DNA of 64,000 nt, taken from positions 171,913-235,912 of the forward strand of contig QJZC01000019.1 in the NCBI GenBank assembly GCA_003247575.1. The letters are read 5' to 3'. Shown piece by piece: positions 1-7,676 of this stretch. Under the pieces are notes generated by a model, which was given only the letters and a program-made list of their open reading frames with translations, was not told where the DNA came from and did no database searches. The stretch comes from Pseudomonadota bacterium (GTDB lineage: Bacteria > Myxococcota_A > UBA9160 > SZUA-336). Numbering within the stretch: the first letter of the stretch is position 1; every line of letters starts with the position of its first letter. Both the position numbers and the translations under genes were made by a program.

Positions 1-1220
1 GAATCCGCATGACCGACCACCTCGACCGCACGCTCCGAGCCCCGCATGCGTTCGGCAACCTCCTCGAGCGAGCGCCGAGCCTCACGATCGAGCTCAGTCT
101 GGTCGAAGCCGAAGTAGACTCGCAGCGGAACTCCGGCGCTGCTCCTCGCTCGGCTCCGCCTACCGTTCGCCTCCAGCTCCACCGTGCTGGCTACATCGAG
201 CGGGATGAATCCGTGCTGACTGACGAGGCGCTGTCCGATCGGCGAAAGCATGAACGACAGGAAGGCTCTCACATCTCCGCCCACCTCGTCGGTGGTGTAG
301 ACATACAGGGGTCGATAGATCGGATAGCTGCCGTCGCGGACGGTGCCGCGATCGGGCGCGACAGGTCGGGAACCTGGACGCGAGGAGAGCGCAAGCATCC
401 GCACCGACTGGGCAGTCGCCAGGGTGCGATCGGCAACGAAGCCGAGTCCAACGTACGAGAGTGCGTGCGGATCCGCAGCCACGGCACGCACGATGTCGTC
501 CGTCTCTTCGAGGAAGCGAGTTCGGACGGAGAAGATCGCAGCCGAATCGCCGGGCGATCTGCGCACGACGGCATCCCGAAAGAATCCGTGGGTCCCGGAA
601 TAGCTGGGACGACTGATCAGCACGACGGGCGCATCGATGCCTCCAACCTCAGACCAGCGCTCGATCTCGCCCCGAAACAGGGCTCCCAGCTGCTCCAGGG
701 ACAGCGCTCGCACCGGATTGCTCGGATGTACGATCACAGCGATGCCGTCATAGGCAATCACGAACTCGCGCAAGCGCAGTCCGAGCACCCGCGCGCGCTC
801 GAGCTCCGCCTCTCGAATCGAACGTGACGAAGCAGCAACGTCTGCAGACCCATCGAAGAGCCCCACGAACCCCGTCGAGGATCCGAGAGACTCCCAGCGC
901 ACCTCGCCTGCGGCTTGCTCTCGTGAAAACTCACGAACGAACGCCTGCCCGAGATGCTCTCCAATCGTGTCGGACCCCTTGACCTGAAGCCAAGTACGCA
1001 CGGAGCCTTCGCGCGCGCGGATACCCGACCCCGGACTTCCTACCTCGGGAACCACCTGTTCGGGAACCACCTGTTCCGAGACCGTACGTGGCAAGCTCGC
1101 CTGGGCCAGCGCCGTTGCGGACCCGCACAGCTGGACCGCAGCCATCCACCCGAAGGCAACCGCCAGCGCATTCAAGCGCTTCGACGTACGCACATGGGCA
1201 CCTCGTTGCATCGAGCTCAT
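1..1220 (-). CDS. PstS-like substrate-binding domain fused to OmpA-like domain (partial, 3' end outside window)
   Basis: Reading the minus strand from an ATG at 1220 (preceded by AAAGGGAGGGG) gives an open frame to the window edge, about 406 codons with no stop. It opens with a signal peptide (charged start, then hydrophobic to ALAQ) and a short linker made of a duplicated VVPEQ. The middle is a phosphate-binding-protein-like domain, including a GSDTIGEHL start and SYSGTHGFFRDAV and LSPIGQRLVSQHGFIP motifs as in PstS. The end enters an OmpA/MotB peptidoglycan-binding domain (YFGFDQTELD, VEVVGHADS). The fusion suggests an exported ligand-binding protein anchored to the cell wall. Its ligand cannot be read from sequence. 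The TonB-like gene lies 51 bp upstream in the same direction, so the two are probably co-transcribed. Confidence 0.85.
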   Translation of the reverse strand, partial: MSSMQRGAHVRTSKRLNALAVAFGWMAAVQLCGSATALAQASLPRTVSEQVVPEQVVPEVGSPGSGIRAREGSVRTWLQVKGSDTIGEHLGQAFVREFSREQAAGEVRWESLGSSTGFVGLFDGSADVAASSRSIREAELERARVLGLRLREFVIAYDGIAVIVHPSNPVRALSLEQLGALFRGEIERWSEVGGIDAPVVLISRPSYSGTHGFFRDAVVRRSPGDSAAIFSVRTRFLEETDDIVRAVAADPHALSYVGLGFVADRTLATAQSVRMLALSSRPGSRPVAPDRGTVRDGSYPIYRPLYVYTTDEVGGDVRAFLSFMLSPIGQRLVSQHGFIPLDVASTVELEANGRRSRARSSAGVPLRVYFGFDQTELDREARRSLEEVAERMRGSERAVEVVGHAD

Positions 1221-1271
1221 GCTCCCCTCCCTTTCCTCGAGCTGCGAACGAGCCGAGCGCATGCAGCTGCG

Positions 1272-2042
1272 TCAGTCGAAGCGGACCGGCCAGTTGATCC
1301 AAACCGCGACCGGATGCCCGGCACGGAGCGCAGGCTCGAAGCGGAACTCCCGAACCGAGGCCTGAGCGCGCTGCTCGAACTCCGCGAGCGCGGAACGCGA
1401 GCGATGCACGAGTGCGCGCTTCACTCGCCCGTCCGGACCAATCAGGATTCGACAAGTGATCGTCGGCCGCAGGGAGCGCGACGCACGGGCAGGTACGCGC
1501 ACCGGGTCGGCGTACCGGAGCCGCGGAGCCCGATCTCCAGGCTCGACCAGGGCAGACGCCTCGACGGGGCGCGTGAGCGGCTCTAGCTGCCGGCGCGCAG
1601 TCCAAGCGCGTTCGCGGTCGAGCAAGCGCACCAGCTTTCGTGGGGCACGCATCGGATCGAGCGTGAGCCCGGGAACCTCGACCAGGGCTCGCCGCACCGC
1701 CGCTACCGCATCTCGCTCGCGACCATAGGCCAGGGCAGCACTGGCTTCCAAAAGCTCCAGCCGCACGACGCGGTCCGAGCTTCCCGCGACCTGCGCCAAC
1801 GGCTCCAGGCGAGCACGTAGGTTCGGCGTTGCGGAGAGCACCTCGTCGAAGCGTGCGTGTAACCACTGACGCCGGAGCGTCTCCAGGCTCTGATCGGCCG
1901 CCGCCCAGAATCGATCTCGCTGCTGTCCTTCGCCACCCGCCCGGCCCGTGATCGACATCATCGGAGCATCGGGCGGACTCTCGTACAGGACGAAACCTCC
2001 GCTGACCACTAGACCCAAGATCGAAGCCAAAGACCCACGCAT
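1272..2042 (-). CDS. TonB C-terminal domain protein
   Basis: A 256-residue protein. I chose the ATG at 2042 because GGGAGGT stands just upstream and the protein then begins with a typical signal anchor (MRGSLASILGLVVSGGFVLYE); the frame is open further upstream. The central part is helical and Arg/Ala rich, with no recognised domain. The last 70 or so residues match the TonB-type energy transducer C-terminus: PTITCRILIGPDGRVKRA, a middle helix, then FRFEPALRAGHPVAVWINWPVRF. Such proteins span the periplasm and contact outer-membrane partners. There is no Pro-rich spacer, so it may be a TonB-box-binding variant rather than a canonical TonB. No ExbB/ExbD genes are in the window. It lies upstream of the PstS-OmpA gene. 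Confidence 0.75.
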   Translation of the reverse strand: MRGSLASILGLVVSGGFVLYESPPDAPMMSITGRAGGEGQQRDRFWAAADQSLETLRRQWLHARFDEVLSATPNLRARLEPLAQVAGSSDRVVRLELLEASAALAYGRERDAVAAVRRALVEVPGLTLDPMRAPRKLVRLLDRERAWTARRQLEPLTRPVEASALVEPGDRAPRLRYADPVRVPARASRSLRPTITCRILIGPDGRVKRALVHRSRSALAEFEQRAQASVREFRFEPALRAGHPVAVWINWPVRFD

Positions 2043-2433
2043 CCGCGACCTCCCGCCACCGCGGCTCGCGAACCCTCCGCCCGCAGCCCGACGACACGGA
2101 AGCGAACGTAGGTGGGGACTTTGATCGCTCGACGTCACAACTGTGACGTTCCTACGACGGGAATCGGCCTCACTGACCGAAACTGCAACTAACTCGCAAG
2201 TCGTGAGTCATTTCCGCAGCACCGGCTGCCGCCCTGGCAACCCGACTCCCGCGGGCGCATACTGCAATCAATTGCTCGTTGAAAGCGGGTTGATACTCGG
2301 TCTAAAATTTAGCCTACGTTCATCCATGCAGATCTGTTGAAGTCAGGCGGTGATGGCCATGCTCGAGGCAAGGAGAGCGCACTCGCAGGCCTCGGGGCTC
2401 CGTCCTTCGGTCGAAGGAGGGCCAGCGCCTGAA
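2043..2433. other. Intergenic region between divergent transcription units
   Basis: This 391-bp gap separates the minus-strand TonB-like gene from the plus-strand glycan operon. It holds the promoter at 2279-2308 and a locally AT-rich stretch around 2270-2320. No convincing gene is seen. The glycosyltransferase frame is open back to a GTG at 2350, so part of the gap might be coding if that start is used. Confidence 0.6.
2279..2308 (+). promoter_or_regulatory. Putative sigma70-type promoter for the glycan operon
   Basis: TTGAAA (2279-2284) and TAAAAT (2303-2308) are separated by 18 bp, inside an AT-rich patch of an otherwise GC-rich region. It points at the glycosyltransferase gene, giving a leader of roughly 120 nt. 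Both hexamers differ from consensus at one or two positions. Confidence 0.5.
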
Positions 2434-3654
2434 ATGTGCGAGATGGCTGCTGCTCGAATGCGGGTTCTCCTACTGAACTACGAGTTCCCGCCGGTCGGCG
2501 GAGGCGCCTCGACCGCGAGCTTCCAGCTCGCTCGCTCGCTCGTGTCGAGTGGTCACGAGGTCCATGTGGTCACCTCACGCATGAGCGGCAGCCCCGCGTA
2601 CGAGGTCGTCGCGGGCATCTCCGTGTGGCGCGTGTTCAGTTGGCGAAACGACGTCCAGGACTGCGGGCTGAGCGGAGCGGCCAGCTACGTGTTGAGCGCG
2701 AGTCGCAGGATCTCCCAACTCTTGCGCCTCTATCGCTACGACGTCGTCCACTACTTCTTCGGATTGCCTACCGGGGCTCTCGCACTCACGCTCCCGCGGC
2801 TCCGACGGCTCCCATCCGTGCTGTCGCTCCGTGGGTCAGACGTCCCCGGCTACGATCGCTCCAGTGGCATGCTTCCGGTGCTCCACCAGCTACTCCATCC
2901 TGTGTCTCGGCACATCTGGTCATCGGCCGATCGCATCATCGCCAACAGCGCGGGCCTGCGCGGACTGGCTGAGAGCTTCTATCCGGATCGTGAGATCCAG
3001 CTGATCCCAAACGCCGTGAGCACGGAACTGTTCCACCCGCTCGTCCAGCGCACCCACGCAGGCGGGCATCCCCTGCGCGTGCTCTGTGTCGCACGGCTGA
3101 TCGCACGCAAGGGAGTAGAGGATCTACTGCAGGCGGTCGCCAAGCTGCCCGAGGAGAAGATCGAGCTCGTACTCCAGGGATCGGGCCGTGATGCAGAGCT
3201 CTTGGAGGCTCGGGCTTCGGAGCTCGGAATCACCGATCGCGTACGCTTCGCTGGCTTCCGCCCTCAGTCCCAGCTCGCGAGCGTCTACTCCCAGGCGGAC
3301 ATCTTCGTGCTGCCCTCGCATTCCGAGTCCTGCTCGATGGCGTTGCTCGAGGCGATGGCGAGCGGCCTTCCGGTCATCGCCACTCGGGTCGGAGGGACAC
3401 CCGAGCTGGTGGCGGATGGCGACGGCGGCATCCTGGTACCGCAGCGAGACCCCGGCGCACTGGCGAAGGCCCTCGCACAGATGTGCGGTCAACCGGAGAT
3501 GCGTTGGCGCATGGGACGCTTCAACCGGCGACGCACAGAAGACTGTAGCTGGAAGAAGGTGAGCAACGCCTACCTCGACGAGTATCGCCGCGCGATCGAG
3601 GCCCATCGGAAGCGTACACAGCCTGCGACGCGGGGGCGCGAGACTCGCTCATGA
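2434..3654 (+). CDS. GT4-family glycosyltransferase
   Basis: A GT-B fold glycosyltransferase of 406 residues with this start. The N-terminal domain begins RVLLLNYEFPPVGGGAS, the glycine-rich acceptor-side loop of GT4 enzymes. The C-terminal domain has RLIARKGVEDLL and the nucleotide-sugar-binding E-x7-E motif (SHSESCSMALLEAMASGLPV), followed by GGTPELV. It probably transfers a sugar from an NDP- or GDP-donor to a growing surface glycan on the cytoplasmic face of the inner membrane. I prefer the ATG at 2434 because GGAGG lies 13 nt upstream; GTG 2350 or ATG 2458 are alternatives. Its stop overlaps the next start (ATGA), so it is translationally coupled to the PaaK-like gene. Sugar specificity is unknown. 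Confidence 0.85.
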   Translation: MCEMAAARMRVLLLNYEFPPVGGGASTASFQLARSLVSSGHEVHVVTSRMSGSPAYEVVAGISVWRVFSWRNDVQDCGLSGAASYVLSASRRISQLLRLYRYDVVHYFFGLPTGALALTLPRLRRLPSVLSLRGSDVPGYDRSSGMLPVLHQLLHPVSRHIWSSADRIIANSAGLRGLAESFYPDREIQLIPNAVSTELFHPLVQRTHAGGHPLRVLCVARLIARKGVEDLLQAVAKLPEEKIELVLQGSGRDAELLEARASELGITDRVRFAGFRPQSQLASVYSQADIFVLPSHSESCSMALLEAMASGLPVIATRVGGTPELVADGDGGILVPQRDPGALAKALAQMCGQPEMRWRMGRFNRRRTEDCSWKKVSNAYLDEYRRAIEAHRKRTQPATRGRETRS

Positions 3655-4994
3655 AGGCCCGGCAAGGGGTCGCACTGCTCACCGACCTCGCACGACTCTC
3701 CCGCAGCCAATGGCACTCTCTCGATCGCCTACGGGAACTGCAACGACGACTGCTGAACGATCAGCTGCACCACGCCCGCCGGACGGTACCCTACTACCGT
3801 ACATCCTGGCCGCGGGACCCCATCGAGCAGCTGTGCCAAGAGGGCTTCCAGCAGCTTCCGCTCGTGAGACGCGACTCTATCCAGGCTTCTCCAGAGTCCT
3901 TCCTCTCCGAGGTCGGAGATCGCCGCAGCTGGAAGACATCGTTCACGTCCGGCTCTACGGGACGCCCCCTCGAGAGCTTCTTCGATCCCGTCTGCTGGAG
4001 GCAGAGCAAGTACGCGTTCAAGCTGCGACGGCTGTTGGCATCAGGATGGCGCCCCGGCCACAGACTCGTCATCGTGGAGGCGCTCGACGACGACGAGAGC
4101 GAGCAGCATGCGCGCACACACGCGCTGCCGGGTGAGAGCTTGCTAGGTCTTGCACTTGGCTCGCGCAGCTTTCTGTCGCTATTCGACCCACCGGAGAACC
4201 ATCTCGAGCACTATCGTCGCATCCGACCGCAGCACATCTACGCCCCGCCCTCCTATCTGGCGGCGCTCGCACGCGTCTGGAACGACCGCGAGCGAGATCT
4301 CGTGCCCCTGCGCAGCCTCATGACCAGCGGCGAATGGGCACACCCGAATCTGCGTCAGCGACTCGAGCGCGCGTTCGGAGCCCCCGTGCTCGACGTCTAC
4401 GGATCGACGGAATGCAAAGAGGTGGCTTGGCAGTGCAAGGAGCGCGGCTCCCTGCACGTCAACATGGAGAGCGTGCTGGTCGAGATCGTGGATCCCGACG
4501 GGCGCACAGTCGAGTTTGGACAACCGGGCGAGATCGTGCTCACTTCCCTGCTCAACCGAGCGATGCCGCTGATCCGCTACGCCACACAGGATCGGGCGAT
4601 CCTCAGTGATGCTCCGTGCGGCTGTGGCCGCCAATCTCTGACCTTGGATTCCCTCGAGGGGCGAACAGTCGATGAGCTCTCACTCCCCGATGGCAGGCGC
4701 GTGTCGCCCTATGCATTGACGACAGCCATCGAACATTGTCCCGGCATTCACCAGTACCGCATCGTGCAGTCCGCGCGCGACCGGCTCGAGATCGAGGTGG
4801 CAAGTCAGAGCGAGGCGCCGCCAGAGGTGCTGGCAAGGCAGGTGCAGGACGCGCTACGCCCAGTCGTCGGAACACAGATCGAGCTTCGCATCCGGTTGGC
4901 AGAGCGGCTGACGCAGGAGCCTTCCGGTAAGTGTCGTCCCGTGTCGCAGCGCCGTCTGGGCGAGGTCGGATCGGGCTCTCTCGAAATCTCATGA
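3651..4994 (+). CDS. PaaK/CapK-like adenylate-forming ligase
   Basis: A 447-residue member of the phenylacetate-CoA ligase (PaaK)/CapK branch of the AMP-binding superfamily. The P-loop-like FTSGSTGRP is near residues 97-105, YGSTE at about 250-254, and the hinge-side LIRYATQDRA follows. CGCGR is typical of this branch, as is a short C-terminal domain. Family enzymes activate a carboxylic acid with ATP and often pass it to CoA. CapK-like members sit in polysaccharide loci and are thought to help decorate glycans. Here it is coupled by ATGA overlaps to a glycosyltransferase upstream and a FemAB/GNAT-like transferase downstream, so it may supply an activated acyl or aminoacyl group for a surface polymer. 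That role is inferred from neighbours. Confidence 0.85.
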   Translation: MKARQGVALLTDLARLSRSQWHSLDRLRELQRRLLNDQLHHARRTVPYYRTSWPRDPIEQLCQEGFQQLPLVRRDSIQASPESFLSEVGDRRSWKTSFTSGSTGRPLESFFDPVCWRQSKYAFKLRRLLASGWRPGHRLVIVEALDDDESEQHARTHALPGESLLGLALGSRSFLSLFDPPENHLEHYRRIRPQHIYAPPSYLAALARVWNDRERDLVPLRSLMTSGEWAHPNLRQRLERAFGAPVLDVYGSTECKEVAWQCKERGSLHVNMESVLVEIVDPDGRTVEFGQPGEIVLTSLLNRAMPLIRYATQDRAILSDAPCGCGRQSLTLDSLEGRTVDELSLPDGRRVSPYALTTAIEHCPGIHQYRIVQSARDRLEIEVASQSEAPPEVLARQVQDALRPVVGTQIELRIRLAERLTQEPSGKCRPVSQRRLGEVGSGSLEIS

Positions 4995-6142
4995 AAGTCC
5001 GCGTCCTAGGTTCCATCCGCGAAGTGGACAGGCGCGCTTGGGATTCGCTCGTCGGAGATGACCCAGTCTTCCGGCATGGCTGGTTTCGCGCCCTCGAGCG
5101 CGCGCGGCTGGATCTCGCAGAGCCGCGCCATCTGCTCCTCGAGGTCGATGGGGCCGTCGCCGGAATCGTCCCGTGCTTCCTACAGCACTCCGATCCGCAT
5201 GCGACCCTGATCCGGCGCCTGCTCGGTAGAGCGGCAGACTTCGCTTCGGAGCGCGCGCTGGTCGCCTATTCTCCGCTCTCCCAGCGTAGCGAGTGGTTTC
5301 TTCGTGCAGATGTCGACCGGGTGGAGGCCCTGACTCTCGTGCGCGAGTGCATGGACTCGCTCTGCCGTGAAGAGCGTATCTGGATCGCAGGGTGGCCATT
5401 CCGCTCACACTCGCACTCGGATCCCGGGTCCATCGCGTTGCGATCGAGTGGTTTCTGCACCGGCTTCCTCGCACCCAGCGCCGTCTGGTCGAATGCTGGC
5501 TACGCCAGCTTCGATGCGTATCTGCACACGCTCAAGAGCCGCGGACGCCGGCGCTACCGGGCCATCCGCAACGAACTCAACCGGGTACGTCGAGCGAACG
5601 TGGAGATCGACGATCGTCCCCTGCACTCGGCGTGCGCCGCAGAGCTGGCGCGTCTTCACGCGGTACACTACCGAGAACACAATCCCGCGCGCGACTGCGC
5701 GCTCGGCGCGGAGTTCTTCGATGCGCTACAGAGCGAGCTCGGGGACACCGCACGGCTGCATGGAGCCTACGACGAGAGTGGGCTCGCTACCTACTCGATC
5801 GTCCTCACGTCGCCCACCCGTTGGCACATGTTCCTGAGCGGGGACCGCGATCACGAGAGCGCACACCGCGACAAGATTCACTTCACGCTGAACTACTACT
5901 TTCCGATGCAATGTGCGATCGAATCCAAGGTCGCGCGGTTGGATTACGGGCTGTCCACATACGCGGCGAAGATGTGGCGCGGCTGCTCACTCGAACCGGT
6001 CTCCTTCGCCGTGCGTGCGCCGAGCCCGATGCTCCAAGTCGGACTCCGCGGATTGAGTGCGCTGGTCGATCGCTGGTACCAGCACAAGCACCGGGGATTC
6101 GCGCACGAAGGGCCGCCGCTCGCCGCATCAGATACGATCTGA
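4991..6142 (+). CDS. FemAB/GNAT-like acyl- or aminoacyltransferase
   Basis: A 383-residue protein. The ATG at 4991 overlaps the stop of the ligase gene (ATGA). The C-terminal half matches the FemAB-like/GNAT-6 pattern: WSNAGYASFDAYLHTLKSR with the following RRRYRA run, an ARLHAVHYREH stretch, and a final LDYGLSTYAAKMWRGC strand-loop. This superfamily moves acyl or aminoacyl groups onto cell-wall or glycan acceptors. Together with the upstream ligase and glycosyltransferase it suggests activation, transfer and glycan assembly in one operon. No signal peptide or membrane segment is evident, so it should be cytoplasmic. Substrate is unknown. The operon ends here; the next gene converges from the other strand 66 bp away. 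Confidence 0.75.
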   Translation: MKVRVLGSIREVDRRAWDSLVGDDPVFRHGWFRALERARLDLAEPRHLLLEVDGAVAGIVPCFLQHSDPHATLIRRLLGRAADFASERALVAYSPLSQRSEWFLRADVDRVEALTLVRECMDSLCREERIWIAGWPFRSHSHSDPGSIALRSSGFCTGFLAPSAVWSNAGYASFDAYLHTLKSRGRRRYRAIRNELNRVRRANVEIDDRPLHSACAAELARLHAVHYREHNPARDCALGAEFFDALQSELGDTARLHGAYDESGLATYSIVLTSPTRWHMFLSGDRDHESAHRDKIHFTLNYYFPMQCAIESKVARLDYGLSTYAAKMWRGCSLEPVSFAVRAPSPMLQVGLRGLSALVDRWYQHKHRGFAHEGPPLAASDTI

Positions 6143-6208
6143 GCTCGACGCGAGCAGTCGGTTCAGGGCGGGTCCGCGCCTTGCGCCACCCATCCGCTGC
6201 CCGGGACC

Positions 6209-7480
6209 TCAAGCGTTTCCGTACACGCGCAGCTGGATCTCGATCTCCTGATTCTCGGGAAAGCGCCAGCCGGAGTCCAAGTCCTCGAAGCGACGTCGCA
6301 GCGCCTCTCCGTTCGGCCGCGCCATGAGCATGCGATGGATCTCGTCCTGGCTCTGCTCGCGCTGCTGCCTGGGGCGATCCGACGCGATTCCGCGCAGCTG
6401 CGCCGTCAGGATGCGGTCTACGACCTCGGAGCCTCGAATCCGTCCCTTGCCATCCTCGGTGCGCAGATCGCGCGCCCGCAGCTCCGAAAGGGCCGTCCGC
6501 AGGTACTCGACGTGCGGCGACTCGTCGGCTTCGATGCACGCGACCATCCCACCCGCCTCGGCCGGCCGCGCCGAAATCTCGGGATCTCCGAGCAGGCGAC
6601 GACCCCAGGCGAACATCTCGGCAGCGAAGATCTCGATCACCATCACATTCGCCATGAGCGTGATCAGCGACTCCAAGGGCTTCGAGATCTCGGGCACGTT
6701 GCGCGTCGCGGCGCGGCGTCCGCCCCCCCCCATGTTCATCATGAGCTGCATGAGCACGTCACCAGGCACGTCCGGATGATCGAGGCCCAGGTCGCGCGCA
6801 GCTTCCCACATCTGCTTGTGACCGCCCTCGCGCCGCCAGCCTGCCTCGTCGCGTGCATGAGCCTCGAAGAGCCCGCCCTCGAGATGCGCCAAGCAGGTCC
6901 CACCGAGGTCCTCGACGACGTCGCTCTCCAAGCGGAGCGGCCCGACCTCGCGGATGCGCGCACCGAAGCCCTCGACGATCGCGATCGTGGTGAGTGTTCT
7001 CACCACGGGCTCGCTCACGCCCGAGAGGAGCAGCAGCTTCGCCTGCTCGTAGTTGGGGTATTGCGGCGGAAGGTACTCGCGCGGGAAGTAGACGAGAGGA
7101 TGGCCCTCGGCCGCCAGTCGCCCCTTCCAAGCGTGAATCGCGGGGATTCGAACCAACGTCCGCGGCGAGTAGTAGCGGCCGCCGATGAAGCCACCATGGC
7201 ACAACACGTCCCCCGCCATCAGCGGCTCCTCGACCGGATGGCTGGTCAACAGCTCGTCGCGCGTGAACTCGAGCTGACCCGGCCGGATCTCCGGCGGTGT
7301 CCAGTCCGGGTGACCCGAGAGCGGCTGACCTGAGAGCGGCGGACCCGAGAGCGGCGGACCCGAGAGCGGCGGAGCTGACGGCGGCGCAGCGGAAATTCTG
7401 GCATCCGTCCAGCTGTCGGCTGGCGTGGGGGCGGGCTCCAATCCCGCAGGGGCTCCTTCGGGCGTCTGATCGATCGGCAT
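6209..7480 (-). CDS. Uncharacterised ferritin-like (ExxH) candidate with PLSG repeats
   Basis: I do not recognise this 423-residue protein by name. The ATG at 7480 follows a GAGAGAG stretch. Residues 1-60 are low complexity with a PPLSG repeat (about 37-56) encoded by a 15-bp DNA repeat. The remainder is mostly helical. Two ExxH motifs, EGGH (218-221) and ESPH (320-323), lie on predicted helices; E170 and E283/E288 sit on helices that could complete a four-helix di-metal site, the pattern of ferritin-like diiron proteins. A glycine-rich turn (GGGG at 251-254) divides the two halves. No signal peptide is seen. If the metal site is real it could be an oxidase or oxygenase. It is divergent from glpD, 196 bp away. 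The diiron assignment is inferred from motif spacing alone. Confidence 0.7.
   Translation of the reverse strand: MPIDQTPEGAPAGLEPAPTPADSWTDARISAAPPSAPPLSGPPLSGPPLSGQPLSGHPDWTPPEIRPGQLEFTRDELLTSHPVEEPLMAGDVLCHGGFIGGRYYSPRTLVRIPAIHAWKGRLAAEGHPLVYFPREYLPPQYPNYEQAKLLLLSGVSEPVVRTLTTIAIVEGFGARIREVGPLRLESDVVEDLGGTCLAHLEGGLFEAHARDEAGWRREGGHKQMWEAARDLGLDHPDVPGDVLMQLMMNMGGGGRRAATRNVPEISKPLESLITLMANVMVIEIFAAEMFAWGRRLLGDPEISARPAEAGGMVACIEADESPHVEYLRTALSELRARDLRTEDGKGRIRGSEVVDRILTAQLRGIASDRPRQQREQSQDEIHRMLMARPNGEALRRRFEDLDSGWRFPENQEIEIQLRVYGNA
7312..7371 (-). repeat. 15-bp in-frame tandem repeat (4 units)
   Basis: Four near-identical 15-bp units of the form gacccgagagcggcg lie at 7312-7326, 7327-7341, 7342-7356 and 7357-7371. 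They encode the repeated five-residue PLSG-type unit in the N-terminal linker of the ExxH protein. The unit is a codon multiple, so copy-number change would not shift the frame. Confidence 0.85.
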
Positions 7481-7676
7481 GTCGCTCTCTCTCGTCGCAG
7501 GGTGTCTCGAGACGATACCACCCCTCGGAGGAGAGCACCGAGCCTGGCTTGGAGCACCGTCGCGTCCGCGCCGCGCTGTCGTTGCCGTGCCCACCTGCGC
7601 CGACCTCCGCCAGCATCGACCGTGCGCCCTCGCGAGGATTCTGCGCCCGGCGGCCAGGTCGTCTATGCTCGAACGT

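Noticed and set aside
9..827. 272-codon plus-strand frame at the left edge
   Set aside because: It is antisense to the PstS-OmpA gene, which has recognisable motifs along its whole length.
931..2097. 388-codon minus-strand frame overlapping the TonB-like gene
   Set aside because: It reads Arg/Ala/Gly-rich sequence without domains, while the other frame carries a clear TonB C-terminus and ribosome-binding site.
7141..7153. tRNA T-loop-like sequence (GGTTCGAATCCC on the minus strand)
   Set aside because: It lies inside the ExxH protein gene, encodes part of a conserved-looking VRIPAI stretch, and no acceptor, D or anticodon stems can be built around it.
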